A stretch of 64,000 nucleotides of DNA from Pseudobutyrivibrio ruminis (GCA_015057305.1 SVES01000005.1:48296-112295), one strand, 5' to 3'. Counted from the first letter of the stretch, positions 1 to 11,500 are shown. The notes: generated by a model not told the origin, from the sequence alone. Translations and numbers: made by a program.

Positions 1-80
1 GGACGTTTTCTAACAGCTTCTAATCCTTCAAGAATTTGTATTTGATCTGCTCCATACTCCTGATTAACTTCGTTACTCAT
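1..80 (-). CDS. gyrB: DNA gyrase subunit B, N-terminal fragment (runs off the window)
   Basis: Reverse complement reads MSNEVNQEYGADQIQILEGLEAVRKRP, typical GyrB N-terminus; follows recF in canonical order. Confidence 0.9.
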   Translation of the reverse strand, partial: MSNEVNQEYGADQIQILEGLEAVRKR

Positions 81-1173
81 TTAGTTCCTCCGTTATTAAT
101 TCTATAGCACCATTACTAACTTTATAAACTGTATTTAGCTTGAATCTATTTTTTACAAATTCATCAAGACCGGTACAAGTAATAATGGTTTGTGTATCAA
201 CTAGATTATCTAATAAATCACTTTGTCTATGTTTATCAAGTTCTGATAAAACATCATCCAAAAGCAATATTGGTTTATCATTTATAGTATTTTCTACAAG
301 CTTTATTTCTGAGAGCTTTAGTGAGAGAGCACAGGTTCTTTGTTGACCCTGGCTTCCATATTTTCTAATATCTATTCCGTCTATAGTGATTTTTATATCA
401 TCTCTATGAGGTCCAACTGATGTTTGACAAAACCTTATATCTTTTTCTTTATTTTTAACTAGCTCATCTAAGAAAAAAATATCTTCTATATTTGGATCAT
501 AACTTACATCTATATTTTCTTTACCAGATGTAATACCAGAATGGATATCCTTAACAATTAAATTAATGTCATTTATAAACTGCTGACGTCTGTTTATTAT
601 TTTTTTACCATAATTAATTAATTGGTCATCCCAAACAGACAATGTTTCTTTCAGCTCTGGCTTATATACCATCTCTTTTAATAAAGCATTTCTTTGGTTT
701 AATGCTTTATTATAATTTGTCAAATCAGAAAGATATATTTTATCTATTTGACAAAGTTCAGCATCCATAAATTTTCTTCTTTCAGAAGGACCATTTTTAA
801 TAATATTTAGGTCCTCTGGAGAAAAGAAAATTATATTTATTAATCCGAATAGCTCCGCTGCTTTTTTAATTGGCACTCTATTTATAGCTATTCCCTTTGA
901 TTTATTTTTTTTCAAATGAATATCAATTTGGTAATCTCTATCATTTTTTTTTATGATAGTTTTTATATGACTTTCATCTTTTTCAAATTTGATTATCTCT
1001 TTATCTCTGCTTCCTTTATGAGATTTTGTTGTTCCTGATAAATAGGCAGCTTCGAGAATATTTGTTTTTCCTTGAGCATTGTCACCAAATAGAATAGTAG
1101 TATGCTCATCAAAATTAATATTTAATGAATCATAATTTCTAAAATTCTTTAGTTCAATGGATTTAATTATCAT
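73..1173 (-). CDS. recF: DNA replication and repair protein RecF
   Basis: 366 aa; Walker A GDNAQGKTN, ABC signature-like region and LLLDDVLSELD; dnaA-dnaN-recF-gyrB context. Confidence 0.97.
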   Translation of the reverse strand: MIIKSIELKNFRNYDSLNINFDEHTTILFGDNAQGKTNILEAAYLSGTTKSHKGSRDKEIIKFEKDESHIKTIIKKNDRDYQIDIHLKKNKSKGIAINRVPIKKAAELFGLINIIFFSPEDLNIIKNGPSERRKFMDAELCQIDKIYLSDLTNYNKALNQRNALLKEMVYKPELKETLSVWDDQLINYGKKIINRRQQFINDINLIVKDIHSGITSGKENIDVSYDPNIEDIFFLDELVKNKEKDIRFCQTSVGPHRDDIKITIDGIDIRKYGSQGQQRTCALSLKLSEIKLVENTINDKPILLLDDVLSELDKHRQSDLLDNLVDTQTIITCTGLDEFVKNRFKLNTVYKVSNGAIELITEELNE

Positions 1174-1378
1174 TAGTAACTGTTACGCTTTCTCCATCAA
1201 ATTCCACAATGTCACCAGGATATACCTTTTTTCCACGACGAGTTTCTATTTCGCCATTATACTTAACTAATCCTTCTTCAATAACTTCCTTTGCCATGGC
1301 TCCAGATTCAACTAAATTAGCAAGCTTTAATAGCTGTCCAAGCTTTATAAATTCATCTTTAATAATTATTTTTTCCAT
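1163..1378 (-). CDS. yaaA: S4-domain RNA-binding protein, YaaA/RlbA type
   Basis: 71 aa S4-like sequence between dnaN and recF, standard Firmicute position. Confidence 0.9.
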   Translation of the reverse strand: MEKIIIKDEFIKLGQLLKLANLVESGAMAKEVIEEGLVKYNGEIETRRGKKVYPGDIVEFDGESVTVTNDN

Positions 1379-2493
1379 TAATTAGCTCCTGGATTATTAA
1401 AATTAACAGGAAGAACTATATATATATAAGACTCTGCATCATCCTTTATAAAGCAAGGACTTTTTGCATTTAACATATATAAGGTTATTTCTTCATCATC
1501 TATAACCTTAAGTGCATCTAAAACAAACTTAGGGTTAAATCCAATCATTAAATCCTTACCTTCTTTTACTATGTCAATAGTTCTATTCATAGTACCGATG
1601 TAAGAAGATAATGATAAAGACATAGAATTATCTACAGCATTTACAATTATTGGTTTTTTGTCACCTTCAGTAATTAAAGGTGTAGCACCATCTATGCAAT
1701 CAAAAAACTTTTTCTTGTTAATCTTAACTTTTGTTTCATAATCAGTAGATAGCATTTGTTCTATCTTAAAGAATTCACCCTCAATTATTCGAGAAACTAC
1801 TGTTGTCTGACCAAACTCAAAAATAACGTGATTATCAGTAACATAGATGTTTAAATCATCATCTATTCCACCATCAATAATTTTAATTACTTCATTAAGG
1901 GTCTTTTTAGGTACAATAACTTTTACATTATTAAACGAATTTTTTAATTCTACGTTTCTTATTGATACTCTATGACCATCCAAAGCTATAACTTTAAGAT
2001 GATTTTCTTTGATTTCTATTAATTCTCCAGTCATTAATTTGTTGCTTTCTGTATCAGCAACAGAGAAAATAGTTTGCTTAATTATATTTCTAAAAGTTAA
2101 TTGAGAAATTACAACTGGGTCTGTTTTCTGTGAAACTCTAATATAAGAGAAATCTTCTCCTGACTTTCCTACAACTTTATATTCTGCTTCTTCGCATGTA
2201 ATATATGTAGCAAGTGACGATTCTGTTCTAATAGTAACTTCACCCTTAGGTAATTTTCTTACTATTTCAGAAAACTTTTTTGCATCTAAAGCAATAATTC
2301 CTCTTTCAGAAATAGAACCATTAAGAATTGTATCTATTTCTTTCTCCATATCATTAGCAGTTAATTTTATTTCTCCAGAGGATGCATCAATAAGTATACA
2401 TTCAAGAATTGCCATTGATGTTCTAACTGGTACTGCTTTCGAAACAATATCTACTGCATTTTCAAGGTCAGTTTGTTGACAAGTAATTTTCAT
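1378..2493 (-). CDS. dnaN: DNA polymerase III subunit beta (sliding clamp)
   Basis: 371 aa; beta-clamp features and C-terminal YIVLPVNFN; synteny. Confidence 0.97.
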   Translation of the reverse strand: MKITCQQTDLENAVDIVSKAVPVRTSMAILECILIDASSGEIKLTANDMEKEIDTILNGSISERGIIALDAKKFSEIVRKLPKGEVTIRTESSLATYITCEEAEYKVVGKSGEDFSYIRVSQKTDPVVISQLTFRNIIKQTIFSVADTESNKLMTGELIEIKENHLKVIALDGHRVSIRNVELKNSFNNVKVIVPKKTLNEVIKIIDGGIDDDLNIYVTDNHVIFEFGQTTVVSRIIEGEFFKIEQMLSTDYETKVKINKKKFFDCIDGATPLITEGDKKPIIVNAVDNSMSLSLSSYIGTMNRTIDIVKEGKDLMIGFNPKFVLDALKVIDDEEITLYMLNAKSPCFIKDDAESYIYIVLPVNFNNPGAN

Positions 2494-2768
2494 TTGTTAT
2501 GGTCCCTTTCTTAAAAATAAATAAAATAATAAAAGATATATTCTAAGTACTATTCTTATAGATTGTTGATTTGTATATAAGTGTGAAACACCTTTATTTA
2601 TACGTAAAACATGAAAAGTTAAATCAAAAAAATATGTGAATTAATTATTGATAAAGTATGGATAATTTGTGAATAAAAAATGTTCAAAATTTGTTATTTT
2701 TTATTATCTACAATTAATTCACAATATAATCACATTTTATATTCATAGTTATCAACAGGTTTTAAACA
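2494..2768. promoter_or_regulatory. dnaA-dnaN intergenic region with candidate DnaA boxes (second part of a possible bipartite oriC)
   Basis: AT-rich; TTATCAACA at 2749-2757 (+), TGTGAATAA at 2668-2676 (reverse of TTATTCACA). Confidence 0.5.
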
Positions 2769-4160
2769 TTAATTTGGATTAATTTTTTTCTTTATTGTTT
2801 CTACTAGGTTTTTGGTATTTTCATCCTTATCTATTTCTTCTTCAATTTTGTTTGCACCATGGATTATTGTTGAATGATCTCGACCTCCAAGTAACAATCC
2901 AATAGCTTGAAGAGATGAATCTGTCATTGTATTACATAGATACATGGCTATTTGTCTAGGTCTAACTACTGAGCTTGACCTGTTTTTGGATGCCATTTGA
3001 TCTACTGTAATGTTAAAGTGTTCAGCTACAACCTCTATTATTAATTGAGGTGTTATTTCTCTTGATATATTAGGAGAAATAAAGTTTTGTAATTCTCTTT
3101 CTGCAATTTCCATTGTTATTTCAATCTTTTCTAGTCTGGAAAAAGCTATTAGTTTATTTAGTGCTCCTTCAATTTCTCGAATGTTTGACTGAATATTTTC
3201 TGCTATATATTTTCTAATGGATTCATCAAGTGTAAAATTCTTTTCTTCGATTTTTTTATTAAGAATGGCCATACGTGTTTCATAATCTGGGTAACCAATA
3301 TCTGCCATTAATCCCATATCGAATCTTGATTTAAATCTATCATCCAATGTTTCCATATCTTTTGGCGGTTTATCAGATGAAATAACAATTTGTTTTCCCA
3401 TAGCATGAAGAGCATTAAATGTATGGAAAAATTCTTCTTGAGTTGCCTCTTTTCCTATTATAAATTGGATATCATCTACCATTAATACATCAACAGTGCG
3501 GTATTTATCTCTAAATCTTTGCATTGCTGTTGCATTGTTGTTAGTTCTCATATTTTCAATAACTTCATTTGTAAATTCTTCTGAAGTTACATATAAAATA
3601 TGAGTATTTGGATTTTGTTTTTCTATATAATTTCCAATTGCCTGCATCAAGTGTGTTTTACCTAAACCTGGTCCTCCATAAATATAGAGAGGATTGTAAA
3701 ATTCACCTGGTGACTCTGCAACTGCAAGAGCAGCTGTTTGTGCAAATCTATTATTTCTACCTACGACAAAGTTTTCAAATGTAAATTTTGGATTTATTGA
3801 TGAATTTCCAATTCTACGTTCTTCATAGTTAGTAGTTTCTTCTATATTAATATTAAGATAATCTAGATTTTTTTCTTGTTTTAATTTATTAGCGTTTTCT
3901 TGTGAAATTACTAAGATTTCATCGAAATGTATACCAGTTAATTCTTCAATTGTTATTTTAAGTGGTGTTGTAAATTTTCTTGTTACATATCCAAGTGTCA
4001 TGCTATTTTGATCACCGTTGTATGTAATATATAATTTATTATCTTCTATTTGGAATAATTCAAGAGGCTTTAGCCAAGAATCATAAGATACATCTGTTAT
4101 TGCGTATTCATTTTTAAGATAATTTAGGATTTCATCCCATTTTTTAACCAATTCGTCCAT
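2769..4160 (-). CDS. dnaA: Chromosomal replication initiator protein DnaA
   Basis: 463 aa; GGPGLGKTHLMQAIGN Walker A, VDDIQF, C-terminal GGRDHSTIIHG DnaA signature. Confidence 0.98.
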   Translation of the reverse strand: MDELVKKWDEILNYLKNEYAITDVSYDSWLKPLELFQIEDNKLYITYNGDQNSMTLGYVTRKFTTPLKITIEELTGIHFDEILVISQENANKLKQEKNLDYLNINIEETTNYEERRIGNSSINPKFTFENFVVGRNNRFAQTAALAVAESPGEFYNPLYIYGGPGLGKTHLMQAIGNYIEKQNPNTHILYVTSEEFTNEVIENMRTNNNATAMQRFRDKYRTVDVLMVDDIQFIIGKEATQEEFFHTFNALHAMGKQIVISSDKPPKDMETLDDRFKSRFDMGLMADIGYPDYETRMAILNKKIEEKNFTLDESIRKYIAENIQSNIREIEGALNKLIAFSRLEKIEITMEIAERELQNFISPNISREITPQLIIEVVAEHFNITVDQMASKNRSSSVVRPRQIAMYLCNTMTDSSLQAIGLLLGGRDHSTIIHGANKIEEEIDKDENTKNLVETIKKKINPN

Positions 4161-4560
4161 ATATTTTCCCTTTTATCCACATTCTAAACTAGTTTCTATT
4201 CTAACCTAAATAAGGCGTTTAATCAATATTTTGTATAAAAAGGTGTAGGGGATTGTTTAATCTATAAAATGGCTTATTTTTAAAATTTGAGCCTTTAGAT
4301 GTGATATCGTTACTTATCCACATGTATACAATTAAGTTATCCACATAATTTTGCTTTATTGGTGCTATTTTCTTTTTATTTATGTGGATAAAAGTTTATT
4401 ATTTTTATTTTATCCACATAGTTTTCCACACTATGTAGATAAAATTTTATTAAATTTTAATTTTTTTTCACAATATTTTGTATTAGTGTTTTGATTAATT
4501 ATAAATATATTGTGTTTTTGAGTTATCCACAGCCTTTTGCTAATTATAAATACTTTATTT
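4161..4560. promoter_or_regulatory. oriC: oriC region with a DnaA-box cluster
   Basis: TTATCCACA at 4173-4181, 4314-4322, 4337-4345, 4410-4418, 4523-4531 (+), TGTGGATAA at 4383-4391, and TTTTCCACA at 4422-4430; very AT-rich; upstream of dnaA and rpmH. Confidence 0.88.
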
Positions 4561-4633
4561 TTTATTGACTTTATGGGCTTTTCTTATTATAATTTCAACT
4601 GATGTTTTCTCATAAAGAGGAGGTGGATATATT

Positions 4634-4768
4634 ATGAAGATGACATATCAACCAAAAAAGAGACAGAGATCCAAAGTACATGGATTTAGATCTAGAATGA
4701 GCACAGCAGGTGGACGTAAGGTTCTTGCTGCTAGACGTGCAAAAGGAAGAAAGAAATTATCAGCTTAG
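4634..4768 (+). CDS. rpmH: 50S ribosomal protein L34
   Basis: 44 aa [44 protein letters not shown]; below the ORF-track size cutoff; RBS aaagaggaggt. Confidence 0.97.
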   Translation: MKMTYQPKKRQRSKVHGFRSRMSTAGGRKVLAARRAKGRKKLSA

Positions 4769-4816
4769 GCCACAGACCATGTGGTCTTTCTTCTTATTTA
4801 AAAGGAAATAATTGTT

Positions 4817-5155
4817 ATGGAATTTAGTGAATCTCTAAAAAAGAATAAGGACTTCACTGTTGTGTACAGAAAAGGTATTTCAAAGGCTAATAGACAGCTT
4901 GTTATGTATATATACCATAATAATTTAGATCGAAATCGTATTGGAATTTCTGTTAGTAAAAAGGTTGGAAATTCAATTGTTAGACATCATGTGACGAGAC
5001 TGATACGCGAAAGCTATAGACTAAATGAAGAGATGTTCATTAGTGGTTTGGACATTGTAGTCGTTGCAAGAGAAGCTACAGCTTCTGCTAATTTTGGAGA
5101 AATACAAAAATCTTTACTTCATCTTGCAAATCTTCACAGGGTAACTCGTAAATAA
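4817..5155 (+). CDS. rnpA: Ribonuclease P protein component
   Basis: 112 aa; [28 protein letters not shown] motif; rpmH-rnpA synteny. Confidence 0.95.
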   Translation: MEFSESLKKNKDFTVVYRKGISKANRQLVMYIYHNNLDRNRIGISVSKKVGNSIVRHHVTRLIRESYRLNEEMFISGLDIVVVAREATASANFGEIQKSLLHLANLHRVTRK

Positions 5156-5175
5156 TTGGAATCGTTGTTTCTATT

Positions 5176-5388
5176 ATGTTGAAGAAGCTTTTTATATTTT
5201 TAATCAAATTTTATCAAAAATATTTGTCTCCAATGAAAACTACCAGATGTCCTTATTGTCCAACGTGTTCAGCTTATGGTTTAGAGGCTGTCCAAAAGTA
5301 TGGTGCTATAAAGGGTGGTGGTTTGGCTCTTTGGAGAATTATTAGATGTAATCCTTTTTCTCATGGTGGATATGATCCGGTTCCATAA
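5176..5388 (+). CDS. yidD: Membrane protein insertion efficiency factor YidD
   Basis: 70 aa; [50 protein letters not shown]. Confidence 0.95.
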   Translation: MLKKLFIFLIKFYQKYLSPMKTTRCPYCPTCSAYGLEAVQKYGAIKGGGLALWRIIRCNPFSHGGYDPVP

Positions 5389-5406
5389 GTTAATGGAGGT
5401 TTTACA

Positions 5407-6684
5407 TTGAGCGATTTATTTCTTACCGCTTATGGTGGATCCATTCTTGGACCAATTGCTAAACTATTAGGATGGATAATGGATAAGATCTATGTTTTTC
5501 TTGCCAATATTGGTATTGAAAATATAGCTCTTACAATTTTTGTATTTACTGTCTTTATTTATATTTGTATGTTTCCTCTTACATATAAGCAACAGAAGTT
5601 TGCTGTGCTTACACGTAAGATGCAGCCTGAGATGAAGGCTATACAGGATAAATATAAAGGGGCTAGAGATCAGGAGAGTATGCAAAAACAGCAAATGGAG
5701 ACTCAGGCGCTGTATGATAAGTATGGTATTTCTCCTACAGGTAGCTGTGTTTACATGTTAATTCAGATGCCTATTCTTTTTGCACTTTATAGAGTTTTCT
5801 ATAATGTGCCAGCCTATATTACTTCAGTTAAAGATGTTTTTGGAAATCTTGTTAGTGGTATTATGGCTACTGATGGATTTGCTGATAAAATGCAAGCCAT
5901 TTATGAGGGTTCAAAGTTAAATTTACAGACTGTCCCTGATTTTACTTCTACAGATAATACTGTTGTTTCAAATTTTATTGTTGATGTTTTGTATAAATTA
6001 CCTTCTTCTGGGTGGGAAGCTGTTTCAAATGCATTTCCAGATTTAGCATCTTCAATAGATGGTGTTATTGCTCACTTAGAAAAGATTAATTATTTATTTG
6101 TTTTAAATATTTCTGATACACCATTAAACTTAATTAAAGCTGGCTGGGCTGCTGATTCTAAGGATTTTGTTTTAATTATTTGTGCTATTTTAATTCCAGT
6201 TATATCTTACTTAACACAAATGGCAAATATTAAGCTTACTCCACAGTCTACAGAAGGACAGTCTGAACAGATGGCTGCTCAGATGAAGACTATGAATCTT
6301 ATGATGCCACTTATGTCTTTGTTTATTGCATTTACTGTTCCTGTTGGTCTTGGTCTTTATTGGATTGCTGGTGCAGTTGTCCGTATAGTTCAACAGTACT
6401 TCTTAAATAAGCACTTTGAGAAGATTGATCTTGAAAGCATTATTGAAAAAAATAAAGATAAAGCTGCTGCTAAGGCTGAAAAGAGGGGTATAAGACAAGC
6501 CCAGATTTATGAAGCAGCTCGTATGTCTACAAAAACTACATCTATGGCTGATAAGGCTAATTTAGTAAAAGATAATGAAGAGGCTCTTAAATCTGCAGAT
6601 GAATTAAGAGCAAAAGCTAGTTCAAATTCTCTAGCAGCAAAAGCTAATCTTGTAAAAGAATTTAATGAAAAAAATAATAAGTAA
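5407..6684 (+). CDS. yidC: Membrane protein insertase YidC/Oxa1 (TTG start)
   Basis: 425 aa; multiple TM segments, QMPILFALYRVFYN; synteny. Confidence 0.95.
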   Translation: MSDLFLTAYGGSILGPIAKLLGWIMDKIYVFLANIGIENIALTIFVFTVFIYICMFPLTYKQQKFAVLTRKMQPEMKAIQDKYKGARDQESMQKQQMETQALYDKYGISPTGSCVYMLIQMPILFALYRVFYNVPAYITSVKDVFGNLVSGIMATDGFADKMQAIYEGSKLNLQTVPDFTSTDNTVVSNFIVDVLYKLPSSGWEAVSNAFPDLASSIDGVIAHLEKINYLFVLNISDTPLNLIKAGWAADSKDFVLIICAILIPVISYLTQMANIKLTPQSTEGQSEQMAAQMKTMNLMMPLMSLFIAFTVPVGLGLYWIAGAVVRIVQQYFLNKHFEKIDLESIIEKNKDKAAAKAEKRGIRQAQIYEAARMSTKTTSMADKANLVKDNEEALKSADELRAKASSNSLAAKANLVKEFNEKNNK

Positions 6685-6697
6685 GGGGGACTAAATA

Positions 6698-7327
6698 ATG
6701 GAATATAAAGAATTTACTGGTAAGAGTGTGGATGATGCTCTTACTAATGCTACTGTTGCTTTAGGTGTTACTTCTGATCAAATCAAATATGAAGTTATTG
6801 AAGAGGGAAGTACTGGTTTCCTTGGTTTAGGATCTAAAGATGCAGTGATTAAGGTTGTTATTTCTTCTGATGAGGATCCTAAGGAAGTTGCTAAAGAATT
6901 TTTAAATAATGTTTTTGAAGCTATGCAGCTTGAAGTTAATATTTCTATTGATTTTGATGAAGAAGAAAAAACATTATCTATTGATTTAGCTGGTCCTGAA
7001 ATGGGTGTTCTTATTGGTAAGCGTGGTCAGACTTTAGATTCATTACAGTATCTTACAAATCTTGCTGTTAATCGTTCTTCTGAAAACTATACTAGAGTTA
7101 AGATTGATACTGAGGATTACAGACGTCGTAGAAAAGAAACTCTTGAAAATCTTGCAAAGAATATGGCTAGCAAGGTTAAGAGAACTAAGAAGGCTGTTAC
7201 TCTTGAGGCTATGAATCCTTATGAGAGACGTATTATTCATTCTGCTCTTCAAAATGACAATAATGTTACTACTCATTCAGAGGGTGAAGAGCCATATCGT
7301 TACGTTGTTATTACTCTTAAGAAATAA
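6698..7327 (+). CDS. jag: Jag/KhpB RNA-binding protein
   Basis: Jag-N, KH (GVLIGKRGQTLDSLQYL) and R3H (ERRIIHSALQ) regions. Confidence 0.95.
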   Translation: MEYKEFTGKSVDDALTNATVALGVTSDQIKYEVIEEGSTGFLGLGSKDAVIKVVISSDEDPKEVAKEFLNNVFEAMQLEVNISIDFDEEEKTLSIDLAGPEMGVLIGKRGQTLDSLQYLTNLAVNRSSENYTRVKIDTEDYRRRRKETLENLAKNMASKVKRTKKAVTLEAMNPYERRIIHSALQNDNNVTTHSEGEEPYRYVVITLKK

Positions 7328-7335
7328 TTTTTTTC

Positions 7336-7367
7336 AAGGGTTAGTCTTTATAAGCAGGCTAACCCTT
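7336..7367. terminator. Hairpin downstream of jag
   Basis: AAGGGTTAG...CTAACCCTT; no strong T-tract afterwards. Confidence 0.4.
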
Positions 7368-7371
7368 TGAC

Positions 7372-7427
7372 TTTGCTAATTAATAGAGTAATAAATTCAT
7401 AAGTTTATTAATTTCTTAATTAGCAAA
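7372..7427 (+). repeat. Long inverted repeat in the mnmE leader
   Basis: TTTGCTAATTAA (7372-7383) / TTAATTAGCAAA (7416-7427), with an inner TAATAAA/TTTATTA pair, just before the mnmE RBS. Confidence 0.7.
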
Positions 7428-7440
7428 AATGGAGGAAATC

Positions 7441-8811
7441 ATGTTTCACAATGATACAATTTGCGCAATTGCTACCTCACTAAATAATTCTGGAATTGGT
7501 ATAATTCGAGTTAGTGGAGAAGAATCAATTTCTATAGTTGATTCTATTTTTCGTGGAAAAAATAAGCTAATTGATTGTGAGACTCATACTATTCAATATG
7601 GACATATCGTTTCTAATGCAGAAGTAATAGATGAAGTTCTTGTTATGATTATGAAAGGACCACGTTCATATACGACAGAGGATACTATTGAAATTGATTG
7701 TCATGGTGGAATACTTATATTAAAAAAGGTTCTAAAACTTTTATTAGATGCAGGTGCAAGAATTGCTGAGCCTGGTGAATTTACAAAGCGTGCTTTTTTG
7801 AATGGAAGAATAGATTTATCTGAAGCTGAATCTATTATGGATTTAATTTCTTCTAATTCAGAACTTGCTATGAAAAATTCTATAAAGCAGTTGTCTGGTT
7901 CTTTGAATAAAATTATTGTAGATTTACGTGATAAGATTTTATATGAGACAGCTTTTATTGAATCTGCGCTTGATGATCCTGAGCATTATGATTTAAATAA
8001 TTATCCTGATGAGTTAAAAATAAAAGTTGAGAATATGATTTCTTCATTAGATGGGTTAATAAAATCTTTTGATTCTGGTCATATTTTAAAAGAAGGAATT
8101 AATACTCTTATTTTAGGAAAGCCTAATGCTGGTAAATCATCTCTTCTTAATACTCTTTCAAGGAGAGAGAGAGCAATAGTTACAGATATTCCTGGAACTA
8201 CAAGAGATACATTAGAAGAGCAGATTACTATAAATGGAATTTCTCTTAATATAATTGATACTGCTGGTATTAGGCAGACTGATGATATAGTCGAAAAAAT
8301 TGGTGTTGATAAAGCTATAGATTCTATAGAAGATGCTGATTTGATTTTGTTTGTTTTAGATTCATCTAGACCTCTTGATTCTGATGATGAATTTATTATT
8401 GATAAGATTAAAGATAAAAAGGTAATAATTTTATTGAATAAATCAGACCTCGATACAGTGATTAACGAGGTAGATATATGCAAAAAATATAATAAACCTG
8501 TTATTTCTTTTTCATCTGTTAGCATGGATGGACTTAATACATTAGAATCAACTATTACTGATATGTTTTTCAGTGGTGAAGTAAAAACTGATGATACATT
8601 GTATATCACAAATTCTCGTCAAGCTTCTTGCTTATCTAACGCAAAGAATAGTTTGATGAATGTAATAACAAGTATCGATAATATGATGCCAGAGGATTTC
8701 TTTTCAATTGATTTAATGGATGCATATAATTTTTTGGGTGAAATTACTGGTGAAACTATTGATGATGATTTAGCTAATAAGATTTTCTCAGAATTTTGTA
8801 TGGGAAAATAA
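7441..8811 (+). CDS. mnmE: tRNA uridine-5-carboxymethylaminomethyl modification GTPase MnmE
   Basis: [22 protein letters not shown]-terminal [12 protein letters not shown] at 7441 follows GGAGGAA (ORF track opens at 7429). Confidence 0.97.
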   Translation: MFHNDTICAIATSLNNSGIGIIRVSGEESISIVDSIFRGKNKLIDCETHTIQYGHIVSNAEVIDEVLVMIMKGPRSYTTEDTIEIDCHGGILILKKVLKLLLDAGARIAEPGEFTKRAFLNGRIDLSEAESIMDLISSNSELAMKNSIKQLSGSLNKIIVDLRDKILYETAFIESALDDPEHYDLNNYPDELKIKVENMISSLDGLIKSFDSGHILKEGINTLILGKPNAGKSSLLNTLSRRERAIVTDIPGTTRDTLEEQITINGISLNIIDTAGIRQTDDIVEKIGVDKAIDSIEDADLILFVLDSSRPLDSDDEFIIDKIKDKKVIILLNKSDLDTVINEVDICKKYNKPVISFSSVSMDGLNTLESTITDMFFSGEVKTDDTLYITNSRQASCLSNAKNSLMNVITSIDNMMPEDFFSIDLMDAYNFLGEITGETIDDDLANKIFSEFCMGK

Positions 8812-8833
8812 GATTGTTTTAAAGGAGTTATTT

Positions 8834-10714
8834 ATGTCTGTTGTAGAAGAATCCTATGATATTGTTGTTATTGGTGCGGGTCATGCTGGTTGTGAGGCTG
8901 CACTTGCGGCTGCACGAATGGGTTTAAATACTATTTGTTTTACAGTTAGTATGGATTCAGTTGCACTTATGCCTTGTAATCCTAATATTGGTGGAAGTTC
9001 TAAAGGACATTTAGTTAGAGAGTTAGACGCACTTGGCGGACAAATGGGTATTAATATTGATCATACATTTATTCAATCTAAGATGTTAAATTCATCTAAA
9101 GGTCCTGCAGTTCATTCTCTTAGAGCACAGGCTGATAAATCTGCATATTCTCTTAGAATGAGAAAGACAATGCAAGATACTGATAATCTTACTTTGCGCC
9201 AGGCTGAAGTTACTGATTTAATTGTTAACAATGGAAAAGTTGAAGGAGTAAAGACTCTTTCTGGTGCTATTTATAATGCTAAAGCTGTAATTATTTGTAC
9301 TGGTACTTACCTTAGAGCCAGATGTTTGTACGGAGATGTTATTGAACACACTGGACCTAATGGTTTAAAGGCTGCTAATCATTTAACAGCGTCTTTAACA
9401 GATAATAATGTAGAAATGAACCGCTTTAAAACTGGTACTCCGGCTAGAATTGATAGTCGTTCAATCGATTATTCTAAGATGGAAATTCAATTAGGAGATA
9501 CTCCTGTTGTTCCATTTTCATTTAGTACCAATCCTGATGATGTACAGATAGAGCAGGTTCCATGTTATCTCACTTATACTAATGAAAAGACACATGAAAT
9601 CATCAGAGCTAATCTTGATAGGTCACCTATGTATTCAGGTGTGATTGAAGGTACTGGTCCAAGATATTGTCCTAGTATCGAAGATAAAGTTGTTCGTTTT
9701 GCAGATAAGAATCGTCATCAGCTTTTCGTTGAGCCTGAAGGTCTTAATACAAATGAAATGTATATTGGTGGTATGAGTTCTTCTATGCCTGAAGATGTTC
9801 AGTATGCTATGTATCATACTGTTCCTGGTTTAGAAAATTGTAAAATTGTTCGTAATGCCTATGCTATCGAATATGATTGTATTAATGCAACTCAATTAAA
9901 GGCTTCACTTGAATTTAAAAATATAGATGGCCTTTTTGCTGCCGGTCAGTTTAATGGAAGTAGTGGTTATGAGGAGGCAGCTGCTCAAGGTTTAGTTGCT
10001 GGAATAAATGCTGCTTTAAAATTACTTGGTAAGGAACCTATGATTCTTGATAGATCTAATTCTTATATAGGTGTACTTATAGATGATCTTGTTACTAAGG
10101 AAACAAAAGAACCTTATAGAATGATGACATCAAGAGCTGAGTATAGACTTTTACTTAGGCAAGATAATGCAGATATTCGCCTCTCTAAAATCGGTTACGA
10201 GGTTGGTTTATTACCTAAAGAACGATATGATCATGTAGTTGAAAAAGAGCGTTTAATCAATGAGGAAGTAGCTCGTGTTAAAGAAATAAATATTGGTGCT
10301 AGAAAAGAGGTTCAAGAGCTTCTTGAATCATATGGTAGTATACCTCTTTCTAATGGTATAAAGTTAGTTGATTTAATTAGAAGGCCTGAGCTTGATTATG
10401 ATAAGCTTGCGCCTATTGATTCTGAGAGACCTTCTTTATCTGCTGAGGTTAGAGAGGAAGTAAATATTTATATTAAATATGAAGGATATTTAACAAGACA
10501 AGAAAAGCAGGTAAAACAATTTAAAAAACTTGAACAAAAATTTATTCCTAGTGATATTGATTATAATGATGTATCTAGTCTTCGTATAGAAGCTAGACAA
10601 AAGCTAACAAAGCTTAGACCAGCTAATATTGGTCAGGCATCTAGAATATCAGGTGTTAGTCCTGCAGATATTTCTGTTTTGTTAGTATATTTGGAAACCT
10701 ATAAAAGTAAATAA
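8834..10714 (+). CDS. mnmG: tRNA uridine-5-carboxymethylaminomethyl modification enzyme MnmG
   Basis: 626 aa; [20 protein letters not shown]-binding; [15 protein letters not shown]. Confidence 0.97.
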   Translation: MSVVEESYDIVVIGAGHAGCEAALAAARMGLNTICFTVSMDSVALMPCNPNIGGSSKGHLVRELDALGGQMGINIDHTFIQSKMLNSSKGPAVHSLRAQADKSAYSLRMRKTMQDTDNLTLRQAEVTDLIVNNGKVEGVKTLSGAIYNAKAVIICTGTYLRARCLYGDVIEHTGPNGLKAANHLTASLTDNNVEMNRFKTGTPARIDSRSIDYSKMEIQLGDTPVVPFSFSTNPDDVQIEQVPCYLTYTNEKTHEIIRANLDRSPMYSGVIEGTGPRYCPSIEDKVVRFADKNRHQLFVEPEGLNTNEMYIGGMSSSMPEDVQYAMYHTVPGLENCKIVRNAYAIEYDCINATQLKASLEFKNIDGLFAAGQFNGSSGYEEAAAQGLVAGINAALKLLGKEPMILDRSNSYIGVLIDDLVTKETKEPYRMMTSRAEYRLLLRQDNADIRLSKIGYEVGLLPKERYDHVVEKERLINEEVARVKEINIGARKEVQELLESYGSIPLSNGIKLVDLIRRPELDYDKLAPIDSERPSLSAEVREEVNIYIKYEGYLTRQEKQVKQFKKLEQKFIPSDIDYNDVSSLRIEARQKLTKLRPANIGQASRISGVSPADISVLLVYLETYKSK

Positions 10715-10776
10715 ATTTCTTTGTTTTAAGGGTATATAGAAGTACCCTTATAATCATTGATTTTTTTAGGAGATTT

Positions 10777-11496
10777 ATGAATAGAGATTATTCTTATTTA
10801 GTTAATACTTTATCTAGTTGGAATTTTGAGTTATCCGAAAGACAATTAGAGCAGTTTGATAAATATTATGAATTACTTGTTGAAAAAAATAAAGTAATGA
10901 ATCTTACGGCTATTACTGAGTTTGATGAAGTATTAGTTAAACATTTTGCTGATAGTTTATCTATATGTACGGTTATGCCAAATAATATTAATACTGTTTG
11001 TGATTTAGGAACTGGTGCTGGATTTCCTGGCATACCTATGGCTATAGCTTATCCTAATATTCAATTTACTTTAATTGATTCTCTTAATAAGCGTATTAAG
11101 TTTTTGCAGGAACTTATTGATTGTATTGGACTTAATAATGTTACTTTGGTTCATGCAAGAGCAGAAGAAGCTGGACGTAATAAAATATATAGAGAACAGT
11201 TTGATTTAGTAGTTTCACGTGCAGTTGCTAATATTGCTACTTTATCTGAATATTGTTTGCCTTTGGTTAAAAATAATGGAATATTTATTAGCTTTAAATC
11301 TGGAGATATTAATGAAGAAATTAATAAATCAGGTAAAGCTATTAGTATTCTTGGTGGTAGATTAAATAAGCCTGTGTTTTTTAATTTGCCTGAAACTGAT
11401 ATTAGTAGAAGTTTTTTAATTATAAAAAAAGAAAAAAATACTCCAAAGGTTTATCCTAGAAAAGCTGGAACACCAAGTAAAGAACCTTTATGCTAA
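10777..11496 (+). CDS. rsmG: 16S rRNA (guanine527-N7)-methyltransferase RsmG
   Basis: CDLGTGAGFPGIPMAI SAM motif; YPRKAGTPSKEPL C-terminus. Confidence 0.96.
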   Translation: MNRDYSYLVNTLSSWNFELSERQLEQFDKYYELLVEKNKVMNLTAITEFDEVLVKHFADSLSICTVMPNNINTVCDLGTGAGFPGIPMAIAYPNIQFTLIDSLNKRIKFLQELIDCIGLNNVTLVHARAEEAGRNKIYREQFDLVVSRAVANIATLSEYCLPLVKNNGIFISFKSGDINEEINKSGKAISILGGRLNKPVFFNLPETDISRSFLIIKKEKNTPKVYPRKAGTPSKEPLC

Positions 11497-11500
11497 TTTT

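Noticed and set aside
8079-8609. 176-aa minus-strand ORF inside mnmE
   Set aside because: Antisense to a conserved GTPase gene; no independent coding evidence
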